The notes under the pieces are model-generated. The model was not told the DNA's origin. It searched no databases and saw only the letters and a program-made list of their open reading frames with translations. A stretch of DNA of 40,404 nt from Syntrophomonadaceae bacterium (GTDB taxonomy: Bacteria > Bacillota > Ch66 > Ch109). This document shows positions 26,930 through 36,406 of the stretch, one piece after another. Positions within the stretch are counted from its first letter, which is position 1. Every line of letters begins with the position of its first letter. A program made the translations under genes and the position numbers. Where the stretch lies: positions 1-40,404 of the forward strand of contig JAAYQE010000051.1 of the NCBI GenBank assembly GCA_012519455.1. The letters are read 5' to 3'.

Positions 26930-29401
26930 TTGGCAATACTAGCCCCTTTTGTGGTTAAGTTATATTCTTATTCGCCAAGTAAAGAAAATTGCGCCAAAAA
27001 CGTAGCGCATATAGGTTATATCGCTACAAGGTCTGGAGTCGATCAAGGAGGGCTTGAATCCAAGAAAGACGAAGAAATACACGTCCGATATATGCATGAA
27101 CGGCCAGGCAGCCAGGGGTTATTTGATAAAGATGGTATAGCAGATTTAAGAGCGGTTGAAAGTGAACTGAAAAGTCATAAGGGGGTGGTTTGGCGTGGGG
27201 TAGTTTCTTTACGGGAGGATGAGGCGACCCGAATCAACCATCTTGATAAATCGGATTGGGCAAATACCTTGCAAAGATCTTTTCCGGAAATTGCAGATAA
27301 ATTAGGTGTTTCTGAATCAAACCTTAGCTGGGTAGCAGCTTACCATCCCGAAGCGGGACATCCGCATTGTCATATCGTTTTTTGGGAACAGAAACCCCAA
27401 CGCCTACCCAATCGGTTTTCGCGGGCTGAGCTTAGGGACATTAGAAAAGTTATAATTAAAAAAACTTATGAGTGTGAACGCGAGAGACTGAAGCTAGAAA
27501 AAAATTATTTTCGAAATTCGTTGCAAGGCGGAGTCAGGGACATTTTGGGGTTACGCAAAGGAATAGAGGCTGCCGCAAAATTAGTTAAGGCTGAAATCGG
27601 TGATCGTCCTGGGTTGTCTCCTAGAATGTCAGAACAACAGGCACAAGAGCTTATACAAAAATTACACAATCTTTCGGATAAGTTGCCCGGCCGTGGTAAA
27701 GCAGCTTTTAAATATATGCCGCAAGAAGTTAAGGCTGAAATAAGAGATATTGCGGACTGGGTGTTACGACAACCCGGGTTTCGTCAAGAAACTGAAAAAT
27801 ATTTAGAAGCGCATACCCAAATGACTAAAACATACACTTTTCAAAAATCATCTATTGATAAGGCCAGAAAAAATGCCTATGGTGACCTTCGCAAACGAAT
27901 TTCGCAAGATCTTTTAAAGGCGGCGGTGCGGATTCAGCGTCAAAACAAAATCGGAGAAAAAAGGGAATCATCTCCTCATGAAGGCCATAATATTGGTTCT
28001 CAGGACATTCCAGATATAGGTCTACAAGACTCAATTGCGTTGGCCTCACCTTCGAAAGATCATGGTAGGGGTGGTAAATTGTCCAAACCCGAGAAAGAAA
28101 CCAGGGAATGGTGTCGTTCTGTTTTCCGCTTAGTTGAGCGTGAACGCGCGAGGGCCGGATATACAGATCGACTTAAATTACCGAAATTTAATGGTTACCC
28201 GGAGGGATTAAAAAAGCTACAGGAAATAGCCAAACAAATCCCTGAAGATTTTAAGGGACGAGCGGTAATCGCTTATTTACCTGATGAATTAAAACAACAA
28301 GCGAGGGAGGCAGCTGATTGGTTGCTTAGTAATCCGGATATACAGAAACCTTTACAGGATTATCTTGAGACTACCCAGCATGATCCCGTAGCATATAACC
28401 AAATACGGGATAGAGTAGCGGAGAACGCATTATTCCATGCTTTGCGGTTGCTAAACCGAGAAATACCAAATGTAGAAATGGTATTACATTCGCAGCGGGC
28501 AATTATGGCTATAGAGCAAATATCTAAGGCTGCGGCCGATGTAGTGCGCGACGATCCCATAGAAGCTAGGTGGACATTAGGGAAAATACACGAAGCCTTA
28601 ACCAAAATAGAAGCTTCCAAGGAACGAACCCAAGACATAGTAACTCAATGGGCAAAAGACGCAGGAATAGAGATTAGCATTAATTCGGTGCTTCAGCGCA
28701 CTTATGACGGAGAAAACGATCTAGATTTTATGGGTAAAAAAGATTGGAATCATTTGCGGGATAATCTGGGTTATCATGAACATGAACTCCTAAACCCGTG
28801 GATGGGAAAAACAAGATCAGTAGAGGAACCTGAACCTGAAAAAGAAGAAAAAGAACGGGATGCACCACAGCCCGTTAAGCCTATTAATCCGCCGGATCTT
28901 GTATCAAGATATATACCGGCGGCATTAGAAGCCTTTAACTCTGTCGCGAAACCAGAATTGTTATTGGATAAAGAAGAATTACAGTGGACCATTTGGACAT
29001 CTTCCTGGGTTTTAAAAGAGTTGGGCGTAGATTCCCCAACACGTTTACAAATTTTAAATAACTGGGCACAGCGTTCCGGTATAGAAATATCAATGGCCCG
29101 GGTAGCAGATATAGTCCACAGGTCTAATTTAACCCATGAAGAAAACATAGATCCACGTTGGCTAGGACAGGGCAACTGGGAAAGGCTGATGCGTAATATA
29201 GGCGCAAACAACGTGCCTGAGCGACCATGGCAGTATCCGTCTATACCATCTATACCATTTAACTGGGCTGGCACAATTTGGAAGGGGTTGTGGCAGTCGG
29301 TCCAGCGCGAACGAACTAAAGCTGAATTTCAAGCGCGTCGCTTGGAATTTGAACAAGAACGGGAACGCCAGGAGAAAAGCAAAGGGAGGAGAGAGAGATA
29401 A
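26930..29401 (+). CDS. Relaxase, MobP-type (MobP2/P3-like)
   Basis: HIGYIATRSGVDQGG, HxH-type motif HPEAGHPHCHIVFWEQ; TTG start; long C-terminal helical region. Confidence 0.8.
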   Translation: MAILAPFVVKLYSYSPSKENCAKNVAHIGYIATRSGVDQGGLESKKDEEIHVRYMHERPGSQGLFDKDGIADLRAVESELKSHKGVVWRGVVSLREDEATRINHLDKSDWANTLQRSFPEIADKLGVSESNLSWVAAYHPEAGHPHCHIVFWEQKPQRLPNRFSRAELRDIRKVIIKKTYECERERLKLEKNYFRNSLQGGVRDILGLRKGIEAAAKLVKAEIGDRPGLSPRMSEQQAQELIQKLHNLSDKLPGRGKAAFKYMPQEVKAEIRDIADWVLRQPGFRQETEKYLEAHTQMTKTYTFQKSSIDKARKNAYGDLRKRISQDLLKAAVRIQRQNKIGEKRESSPHEGHNIGSQDIPDIGLQDSIALASPSKDHGRGGKLSKPEKETREWCRSVFRLVERERARAGYTDRLKLPKFNGYPEGLKKLQEIAKQIPEDFKGRAVIAYLPDELKQQAREAADWLLSNPDIQKPLQDYLETTQHDPVAYNQIRDRVAENALFHALRLLNREIPNVEMVLHSQRAIMAIEQISKAAADVVRDDPIEARWTLGKIHEALTKIEASKERTQDIVTQWAKDAGIEISINSVLQRTYDGENDLDFMGKKDWNHLRDNLGYHEHELLNPWMGKTRSVEEPEPEKEEKERDAPQPVKPINPPDLVSRYIPAALEAFNSVAKPELLLDKEELQWTIWTSSWVLKELGVDSPTRLQILNNWAQRSGIEISMARVADIVHRSNLTHEENIDPRWLGQGNWERLMRNIGANNVPERPWQYPSIPSIPFNWAGTIWKGLWQSVQRERTKAEFQARRLEFEQERERQEKSKGRRER

Positions 29402-29760
29402 GAAAAGACAAAGCACTGCCATTTAGAATAGCTTTTTCACTTATAGTAATTATTCTTGATTTTGTCGTTATTCCCCAACTACTTGTTCTGCCATTTTACG
29501 TTAAACATAGTACCTTTGCTGAATTTGCTCTGACTCTTACCGGCTGGATCGATGCTTTGCCCCAGGTTAAAAGCCTTTGGCTGTGGTTGCAGCCAGTTGT
29601 CGTTATGGCTATTGCCTGGTTATGGTTAACCGGAAGAAGCCTGGTAAATGTTAATTACAACAAAGAGATACCGAACCCATCTGGGCACGGCCAGTATGGT
29701 ACGGCGAGATGGCAAACAGAAAGAGAAATTGATCAGAATTTTGTTTCCCATAGGTTTTAA
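29398..29760 (+). CDS. Membrane-anchor N-terminal module of VirD4-type coupling protein (putative AUA start)
   Basis: Open frame RKDKALPFRIAFSLIVIILDFVVIPQLLVLPFYV...WLQPVVVMAIAWLWLTGRS...GHGQYGTARWQTEREI: two TM segments then the GTARW motif that normally precedes the VirD4 ATPase domain. No ATG/GTG/TTG before 29557. Confidence 0.6.
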   Translation: MRKDKALPFRIAFSLIVIILDFVVIPQLLVLPFYVKHSTFAEFALTLTGWIDALPQVKSLWLWLQPVVVMAIAWLWLTGRSLVNVNYNKEIPNPSGHGQYGTARWQTEREIDQNFVSHRF

Positions 29761-29793
29761 CCTTTTTAGATTTTTTAGAAAGGAGTAACTGTA

Positions 29794-31290
29794 TTGCCAG
29801 GAGGGATTGTTATTGGAACCGATCCGGCCCGGAATAAATACTGGATCGTTGATGATGATACCCACGTATTGCTAATAGGTACCACCCGATCAGGTAAATC
29901 ACGTCGAGTGATCATGCCGACGATCTGGCATTTAGCTAAATCGGGTGAATCAATGATCATATGTGACCTCAAGAAAGAACTACACCCTATTACCAAGAAG
30001 CACTTGCGAAAACAGGGATACAATATCATTACTCTCGATTTCAGGACCCCTAATACAGGCAACCGATGGAACCTATTGAAACCGGTTTTAGAGGCTCTGG
30101 CTGACAATAACACAGCACTTGCGGTCCAGCATGCCGATGATATAGCTCATACTCTTAGTTACGATCCTAAATACCGTGGCGATCCAATTTGGCCATCTAC
30201 TAAAAAAGCACTGACATCCGCCCTGATCCTTGCGGTAGCAACAGAAGCACCGGCCCCACACAAACACATGGGGACGGTTTTTAATTTACTGGCCCATCTA
30301 GGGCAAGGAGGGGGTAAAGCTTTAGATTACTATTTTACCAAACTTCCGCTTGGGCATCCGGCTCGGAATCCCTACACCATTTTTCAAATGAGTATAGACA
30401 AAATGCGGAGCAGTATAGCGACGGATACGCTTACAACATTACAGTTATTTGGGGTTGATCCGGCTATTGTCTGGATGATCGCGGATCAGGACCACGACCT
30501 GGCAGCGGCAGGCAGAAATAAGACCGCTGTTTTTTTGGTTATCCCCGACGAAAGAACCAATCGAAACGTGCTGGCCTCTTTGTATATCCAACAATCTTAC
30601 AGTGCCTTGGTCGATTTAGCGAATGAAAACAAAGGACGGTTACCCATAAGAGTTAACTATTTGCTTGATGAATTCGGAAATATTCCGGCCATCCCTGACT
30701 TTACTACTAAAATAACTACCGCAGGAGGAAGGGGTATTCGATTCACTCTTGCGGTACAGGGAATAGACCAGCTTGCAGAACACTATCCTCATCGAGAAAA
30801 CACGATTATGGGGCAGTGCTGGACCTGGATCTATATTTTAACATCCGACGTGAAGACGGCTGAATTAATATCACTTAAATGCGGTAACTACACGGTGGCG
30901 ACCGAAACTTATAGTTCCTCGGCTCAGATGTCCGGGGCCCGAAGTGAAGGCGTTACCCAGGGCCTTACTTCACGGCCTCTGGTGATGAAGGATGAAGTGC
31001 TGCGTTGGCCCGTAGATTCAGCTCTGGTCTTGCGAACCCGTTTACAACCGGCTCGGCTTCCTCTGCCCGATATATCACTGCTGCCTAAAGTCGTTAGTGA
31101 TCTAGATTTGAAGCGCACAGGCAAACCTGATCCAGAAAAAGACATACAATTGCCAGAACCGTGGTTACCTTTTGTGTTAACAAAACAACCCCAACTACCT
31201 GACGCAAAAACAACAAAAGAAGTAGAGATTGATGCTCTTTTTACCAAAAAAGAAGGCGTTGATAAAGAAAGTGTTGATTTAGGTTTTTAA
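29794..31290 (+). CDS. VirD4/TraG-type coupling ATPase (motor domain)
   Basis: Walker A LLIGTTRSGKSRRVIMPTI, MIICDLKKELHP, Walker B NYLLDEFGNIPAI. Confidence 0.9.
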   Translation: MPGGIVIGTDPARNKYWIVDDDTHVLLIGTTRSGKSRRVIMPTIWHLAKSGESMIICDLKKELHPITKKHLRKQGYNIITLDFRTPNTGNRWNLLKPVLEALADNNTALAVQHADDIAHTLSYDPKYRGDPIWPSTKKALTSALILAVATEAPAPHKHMGTVFNLLAHLGQGGGKALDYYFTKLPLGHPARNPYTIFQMSIDKMRSSIATDTLTTLQLFGVDPAIVWMIADQDHDLAAAGRNKTAVFLVIPDERTNRNVLASLYIQQSYSALVDLANENKGRLPIRVNYLLDEFGNIPAIPDFTTKITTAGGRGIRFTLAVQGIDQLAEHYPHRENTIMGQCWTWIYILTSDVKTAELISLKCGNYTVATETYSSSAQMSGARSEGVTQGLTSRPLVMKDEVLRWPVDSALVLRTRLQPARLPLPDISLLPKVVSDLDLKRTGKPDPEKDIQLPEPWLPFVLTKQPQLPDAKTTKEVEIDALFTKKEGVDKESVDLGF

Positions 31291-31313
31291 GGGTTTTTAA
31301 GGGGGGGAAATAT

Positions 31314-31637
31314 TTGATTAAAAACATATCTCGATTAACGGTGGTAGTGGTTGTTATCATGTTAGTTTTTACTCCGATTGTCTTAGCTGATGATCCGGGC
31401 ATAGTAACCGGCACCAAGAACCTTTTAGATGCGGCATTGGGGTGGCTGCTAATCTTAATTCCGGTAGGTTGTGGTTGTGTAATCGGTTGGCACGCCTTTT
31501 GCAAACAACTGAATGAGGGGGATCCTGCACAAGCGACGACCCATAATCGAGCAATTAAAAACGCTCTAGTTGCGGGAGCGATTGGGATGAGCGCAAGCGG
31601 GATTGTAAAAACAGTTCTAGCCTTTTACGGCGGGTAA
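31314..31637 (+). CDS. VirB2/TrbC-like pilin or small T4SS membrane protein
   Basis: Signal-like N-terminus, two hydrophobic segments, position between VirD4 and VirB6. Confidence 0.6.
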   Translation: MIKNISRLTVVVVVIMLVFTPIVLADDPGIVTGTKNLLDAALGWLLILIPVGCGCVIGWHAFCKQLNEGDPAQATTHNRAIKNALVAGAIGMSASGIVKTVLAFYGG

Positions 31638-31695
31638 GGGTAAGATGGGGCGACTCACACAACTCAACTCAACACCCTAAAAAGGGGGAAACGGT

Positions 31696-32589
31696 TTGTT
31701 TGATTCAATTTCAAAGTGGATAACGGAGAATATAACTGAACCCTTACAGGAAATGATAGTCAGCAGCGTAAATGCTGTATTAATCACGTTTCTCAATAAT
31801 TTAGTGGACTTTGTTACCGGTATTATGCAAAAAGAAGCAGAGCTGGCCCAATCTTTAATCGATAGCCCTTATATTATTCAAGCAGTAAAATACTCCATTA
31901 CACTGGCTTTAACACTTTTGGCGGTAAGAATAGCTTTTGAAGCCTTTCAAACCTATATGGCTTACAACACTGGAGAACAAAGCAACCCGGGGGATTTAAT
32001 AAAAAAGGCTGCTGGTGCAGCTGTACTAATTGTTTCTTCGCCCTGGATCGTAAGACAAGTATTGGTTTTTTCTTTCTCCATTGTGGACGATATTCAAGTC
32101 TTTCAGGCTGTTCCTGATGTATCAACTTTCGGTCAAGCGGTGGCTGGCTTTGTTTTTACTCAAGCTGGCCTTATTAGCGCCCCGGCAATTATATTCTTTA
32201 TTTTTGCTATTATTTTATGGATCATCGTTCTGATACAAATGGCGGTAAGAGCAGTAAACATAGCGATGCTGATGATTGTTGGCCCCTGGATGTGGGCCTT
32301 TCAAAATGAATTAGGAAAAAGTTGGTTTAAAGCTTTAGTTGGACAGTGCTTTGCGATTCCGATTCAAATTTTCATGCTACGTGGGGCGTTGGGGAGTTTT
32401 ATCGCAACCTCAATGCAAGGGCCTTTATCGGGCTTGCTGTTTGTTGGGTTTTTGTGGTCTGCGATAAAATTCCCCGCTTTTCTACAACAACTTGTAGCCC
32501 AGACCGGGGTAGGGGGGGCAATTGGAGGAACCGCTCAGCATGTAGGCTCAGCTGTGTTCATCCGTAGACTGGCTAGGGGGGCGAGATAG
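31696..32589 (+). CDS. VirB6/TrbL-like polytopic T4SS membrane protein
   Basis: About six TM segments; IQMAVRAVNIAMLMIVGPWMWAF. Confidence 0.72.
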   Translation: MFDSISKWITENITEPLQEMIVSSVNAVLITFLNNLVDFVTGIMQKEAELAQSLIDSPYIIQAVKYSITLALTLLAVRIAFEAFQTYMAYNTGEQSNPGDLIKKAAGAAVLIVSSPWIVRQVLVFSFSIVDDIQVFQAVPDVSTFGQAVAGFVFTQAGLISAPAIIFFIFAIILWIIVLIQMAVRAVNIAMLMIVGPWMWAFQNELGKSWFKALVGQCFAIPIQIFMLRGALGSFIATSMQGPLSGLLFVGFLWSAIKFPAFLQQLVAQTGVGGAIGGTAQHVGSAVFIRRLARGAR

Positions 32590-32591
32590 CA

Positions 32592-32888
32592 ATGTATTTA
32601 ATTCCTCGAAATATATCGAAGCGTTTTGAGTTTTTCCCCGGCTGGGGATGGAAAGAGTTAATGATACTTTTTGGTGGTATAGGAGCGGGGGCCTTAATCT
32701 GTGCCCTGCTTAGCCTTATCACTCAAAGCCCGGCTCGATTTTTACCGATTTTATTTTTGGGTGCAGTCGGATACATGGGAAGCAAACCCATCATGGCCGA
32801 CGGCTCTACTGTTCTCCAGATTGTGCAATATGCACGAAGGTATAATTCTGGACAAAAATTGTATTTATCGAGAAAAGGGGGATTTTAA
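32592..32888 (+). CDS. PrgI/VirB3-like T4SS protein
   Basis: YLIPRNISKRFEFFPGWGWKELMILFGGIGAGALI; upstream of VirB4. Confidence 0.75.
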   Translation: MYLIPRNISKRFEFFPGWGWKELMILFGGIGAGALICALLSLITQSPARFLPILFLGAVGYMGSKPIMADGSTVLQIVQYARRYNSGQKLYLSRKGGF

Positions 32889-32889
32889 G

Positions 32890-33522
32890 ATTAAATGGCT
32901 TAGTTTTAAAAAAAAGAATACTGCTTTTTTTGAACCCGAACAGGCAAAGAGAAAAACCGCTCAAGATTGGCTTCCGTTTTATGACGTTGCCAATTCTTTT
33001 ATTTTTCGTCGCGACAATCAACTTGTGGCCGTTTTGCGCATAGAACCAATAAATATTTCACTTAAGTCTGAAGGTGAGAAAAAGCGAATAATAACTACGA
33101 TACACGAAGTTTTAAATGGCCAGCTTGAGCCCATTCAGATATTTTGCCTGCCGAGACCGGTAGACCTCGATATTTATTTAGAAAAACTTTATCGACAGGC
33201 CAGGGAAACCGTAGACCAAATAAGAAAGCGGCTTTTAGGGGAATACGTTACCTACGTTGCAACGGTGGTTCGCGCCGGAGAAGCGATTGAACACCGTTAT
33301 TATATTCTGTTGTCTCAGGAATTCGGCAAACACGCAAAAGAAGAACTATCTCAGCGGGCGTTTGAGCTTGCTTCAAATTTTTCTCGAAGCGGTCTGAAAA
33401 TCACGGTTTGCGATGATGCCGCTATTTTGGACATGCTTTTTTCTTTTTCGCAACCCGTACAAGCAGCGTTTGAGCCTGTTCCTATGGGGGCAGGAATTAC
33501 TGTTTTATACAAGGGGGGTTAG
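32890..33522 (+). CDS. TrsD/TraC-like T4SS protein (putative AUU start)
   Basis: IKWLSFKKKNTAFF...DWLPFYDVANSFIFRRDNQLVAVLRIEPINISL; between VirB3- and VirB4-like genes. Alternative in-frame start at 32701 or about 32830 would overlap the PrgI gene. Confidence 0.65.
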   Translation: MKWLSFKKKNTAFFEPEQAKRKTAQDWLPFYDVANSFIFRRDNQLVAVLRIEPINISLKSEGEKKRIITTIHEVLNGQLEPIQIFCLPRPVDLDIYLEKLYRQARETVDQIRKRLLGEYVTYVATVVRAGEAIEHRYYILLSQEFGKHAKEELSQRAFELASNFSRSGLKITVCDDAAILDMLFSFSQPVQAAFEPVPMGAGITVLYKGG

Positions 33523-33527
33523 ATATT

Positions 33528-35309
33528 TTGATCAATAATATTCAATCTGGCCTGTTGGATGCCCTTGCACCACAGGCTATAAATTTTCATCCCTCCGTTC
33601 TTCGATTCGGGGATCTCGAGGGCAGAGTGTTGGTTGTAACCGACTTCCCACCATCTGTGGGGACTGCCTGGTTAGCCCGGGTAACCCAGATTCACGGGGT
33701 TACCTCATCATTGCATATTACGCCGACGAATTCAGCAGATCTGGTTGAAAACATAAATAAAGCCATTGGCGAGTATTCGTCTCGCTTGGCCCAGGGGGGG
33801 AACGCCCTGGTGATGCAGCGTACTGAACAGGCTTTAGAAGATGCGGAAACCTTATTAAAGAAAATAGACCTTGAGCAACAGAATATTTTTTATATGACCG
33901 TGATCCTTTTTATTACTGCAATAGACCGGGAGACCCTGGATAGACGCACCCGGCAAGTGGAAGCATCATTGGCGGCAGCCGGAATGAGGGGCAGGACATT
34001 GATATTTCGCCAGGAACAAGGGCTTAAATCTGTGGGCCCCTGGATGACTCTGGAGCCCGAGATAATGGCAGCTGGCAGAAATATGCCGGTTGAAACTGTA
34101 GCCGCCAGCTTCCCGTTTGTCTCGGGCGGGTTAAATGACGCAAGTGGGATTATGCTGGGCCGCGATCAGGCCGGCGGGGTGGTGGTGATTGATATATGGC
34201 AGCGCGGTGGATACCGGACGAATTCAAATTGGACCATCCTAGGCAAACCCGGTACCGGGAAATCTTATACCGCAAAAATGTTATTACTGCGGGAATACGC
34301 CCAGGGCGCGAAAATAATTATCATTGACCCGGAAAGAGAATATCGGGCCATGTGCCGACAAGTCAAAGGTGCCTGGATAAATGTGGCCGGAGGCCAAGGG
34401 CGGATTAATCCGTTACAGATACGCTCCTTACCTTTAGATCAGGATGATGAGGATGAAGAAAAATCAATCTTTGATGCGCAAAGCCCACTGGGACTGCATT
34501 TGCAGGTTTTGAGAACATTCTTTTCACTGTATTTGCGTGATTTGGGAGACGTTGAGAGATCTATCTTGGAAGACGCGCTTATTGAAGTTTATAAAGAAAA
34601 AGGGATTGATTTCACCACCGATCCTAAAGACATTTTGCCGGAACAATGGCCGATTATGTCAGATTTATATCAGTATATTTTAGAACAGCAATCAAAAAAG
34701 CCGGATTTATTTGAAAGACTGGCCATCCTGCTTAGACGACCAGCAGAGGGCGCAGATGCGGCATTGTGGAACGGTCCAAGTGGTGCTGCGGCTAAAAATG
34801 ACTTTATAGTATTAGATGTTCACGAGCTTCAAAATGCGGATGACTCAGTTCGCAGAGCGCAGTATTTTAACGTTTTATCCTATGCCTGGAACCTAATAGA
34901 ACAGGACCGAAGCAGTAAAGTTATTCTATTTGTTGATGAAGCCTGGATGCTGGCTGATGACCAAACTCCGCAAGCTTTGGCCTTTTTGAGAGACACCAGC
35001 AAACGAATTAGGAAGTATCAGGGTAGTCTTATAGTTGCCAGCCAAAACGTGATTGACTTTTTAGATCCCGTCGTTGCCCGACATGGCCAGGCGATTTTAG
35101 ATAATCCGTCATATAAATTATTGTTAGCCCAAGGGGATAAGGATCTGATGGCCCTATCTAATATGATGAATCTCACCGAAGCTGAAGCAGAGTTGCTTCA
35201 ATCCGCAAAGCGGGGCGAGGGCTTATTAGTGGCCGGAAACCAAAGAATTCATCTCATGATTGAATCTGCACCTTATGAGGAGCCTTATCTAGTAGGAGGG
35301 GGTTCCTAG
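33528..35309 (+). CDS. VirB4-like T4SS ATPase
   Basis: Walker A ILGKPGTGKSYTAKM, IIIIDPEREYRAM, Walker B ILFVDEAWMLADD. Confidence 0.9.
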   Translation: MINNIQSGLLDALAPQAINFHPSVLRFGDLEGRVLVVTDFPPSVGTAWLARVTQIHGVTSSLHITPTNSADLVENINKAIGEYSSRLAQGGNALVMQRTEQALEDAETLLKKIDLEQQNIFYMTVILFITAIDRETLDRRTRQVEASLAAAGMRGRTLIFRQEQGLKSVGPWMTLEPEIMAAGRNMPVETVAASFPFVSGGLNDASGIMLGRDQAGGVVVIDIWQRGGYRTNSNWTILGKPGTGKSYTAKMLLLREYAQGAKIIIIDPEREYRAMCRQVKGAWINVAGGQGRINPLQIRSLPLDQDDEDEEKSIFDAQSPLGLHLQVLRTFFSLYLRDLGDVERSILEDALIEVYKEKGIDFTTDPKDILPEQWPIMSDLYQYILEQQSKKPDLFERLAILLRRPAEGADAALWNGPSGAAAKNDFIVLDVHELQNADDSVRRAQYFNVLSYAWNLIEQDRSSKVILFVDEAWMLADDQTPQALAFLRDTSKRIRKYQGSLIVASQNVIDFLDPVVARHGQAILDNPSYKLLLAQGDKDLMALSNMMNLTEAEAELLQSAKRGEGLLVAGNQRIHLMIESAPYEEPYLVGGGS

Positions 35310-36310
35310 TGGCTGCTGTGCTTAGGGTTTTACAGACAGCTATTGCCATTTTTCGAGACTTCGTTGAGAACGATGGCAAAACGCTCGCTTATACAGCCAT
35401 CGGAATTATAAGTGTGTTTTTTGCCTTATTAGTGCTAATTATAATGCCGGTAGTTATCCACGAAAGAGTTCCAGTCGCAATTACCGAGGAACAAGCGGTT
35501 TGGTATTGGCAGGGAGCAAAGGATATTACGGAAATGACACAAAGCCCTTGTGATGAAGGTGTTTACGTTGATTGGCAGGAAGTAATTGCAATAGACGCTG
35601 TAAGACTGAAGCAAAATTTCAAAAAATCTTCAGCTGGGAGAGCAAGGGATTTGGCAGCGGATTTTGTGGAGCCTGATGGTGAGTGCGCTTATTGTACCGG
35701 TAAGGATGAAGACAGAGAATGTACAACTTATACTACATATAGCCTTAACTCGATACAACAAGTGATGAACGAAATTGGTATGTCTGAAGAAGCCCAGAAA
35801 ACCGTAAGGGAAAAGTACTTAGCTATTAGGTATGACTTTCTTATTGGTTATCGTTCTGAGCCTTCCATAGTTAATTATGATTCTCTTTATTCAGGAGGTA
35901 TGGTGTGGCCAGTGCCTTCTTACCATCGTGTTTCTAGTCCCTACGGCATAAGGGTACACCCGGTAAAAAAGGGACGTTCAATGCACTATGGCATTGATAT
36001 ACCTGCTCCAGTAGGGACTTTAATTCATTCTCCCGCTGATGGAAAGGTAAAGTCTTATTCCTGGTCCGATGGAGCCGGCTGGGTAATGGTGGTAGATCAT
36101 GGCGAAAACACCCGGGGAGAACGCATAACCACCCGTTATTGCCACCTTTCAGAAAAAGTGGCCCGAGTGGGTCAGGAAGTTAAGGCCGGAGACAGCATCG
36201 CTAAAGTTGGAAACACTGGACGCTTGACTACCGGGCCCCACCTGCACTTTGAAATATACGTAAACGGAGTCACCGTCGATCCGGTGACGCTTTTCGCAAG
36301 CGTTAAATAA
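35309..36310 (+). CDS. Membrane-anchored M23 (LytM) peptidase, T4SS cell-wall hydrolase
   Basis: N-terminal TM; VSSPYGIRVHPVKKGRSMHYGIDIPAPVGT...GPHLHFEIYVNG. Confidence 0.88.
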   Translation: MAAVLRVLQTAIAIFRDFVENDGKTLAYTAIGIISVFFALLVLIIMPVVIHERVPVAITEEQAVWYWQGAKDITEMTQSPCDEGVYVDWQEVIAIDAVRLKQNFKKSSAGRARDLAADFVEPDGECAYCTGKDEDRECTTYTTYSLNSIQQVMNEIGMSEEAQKTVREKYLAIRYDFLIGYRSEPSIVNYDSLYSGGMVWPVPSYHRVSSPYGIRVHPVKKGRSMHYGIDIPAPVGTLIHSPADGKVKSYSWSDGAGWVMVVDHGENTRGERITTRYCHLSEKVARVGQEVKAGDSIAKVGNTGRLTTGPHLHFEIYVNGVTVDPVTLFASVK

Positions 36311-36406
36311 TTTTTTAAGACTACAGGGGGAAGGTTTGTTAGCGTGAGGGCGACTGTGCTTTTCATTTGTCACGTAGTAGGGCTAAGGAATAATGGCTAT
36401 TTTGAA

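Noticed and set aside
28774-29274. 166-aa minus-strand ORF
   Set aside because: Antisense to the relaxase C-terminus, which shows internal repeat structure; shadow ORF.
32890-35309. VirB4 interpreted as a split/frameshifted gene
   Set aside because: A separate TrsD/TraC-like gene before VirB4 is a known arrangement in pSK41-like T4SS; frames differ and each ORF has its own SD, so I treat it as normal.
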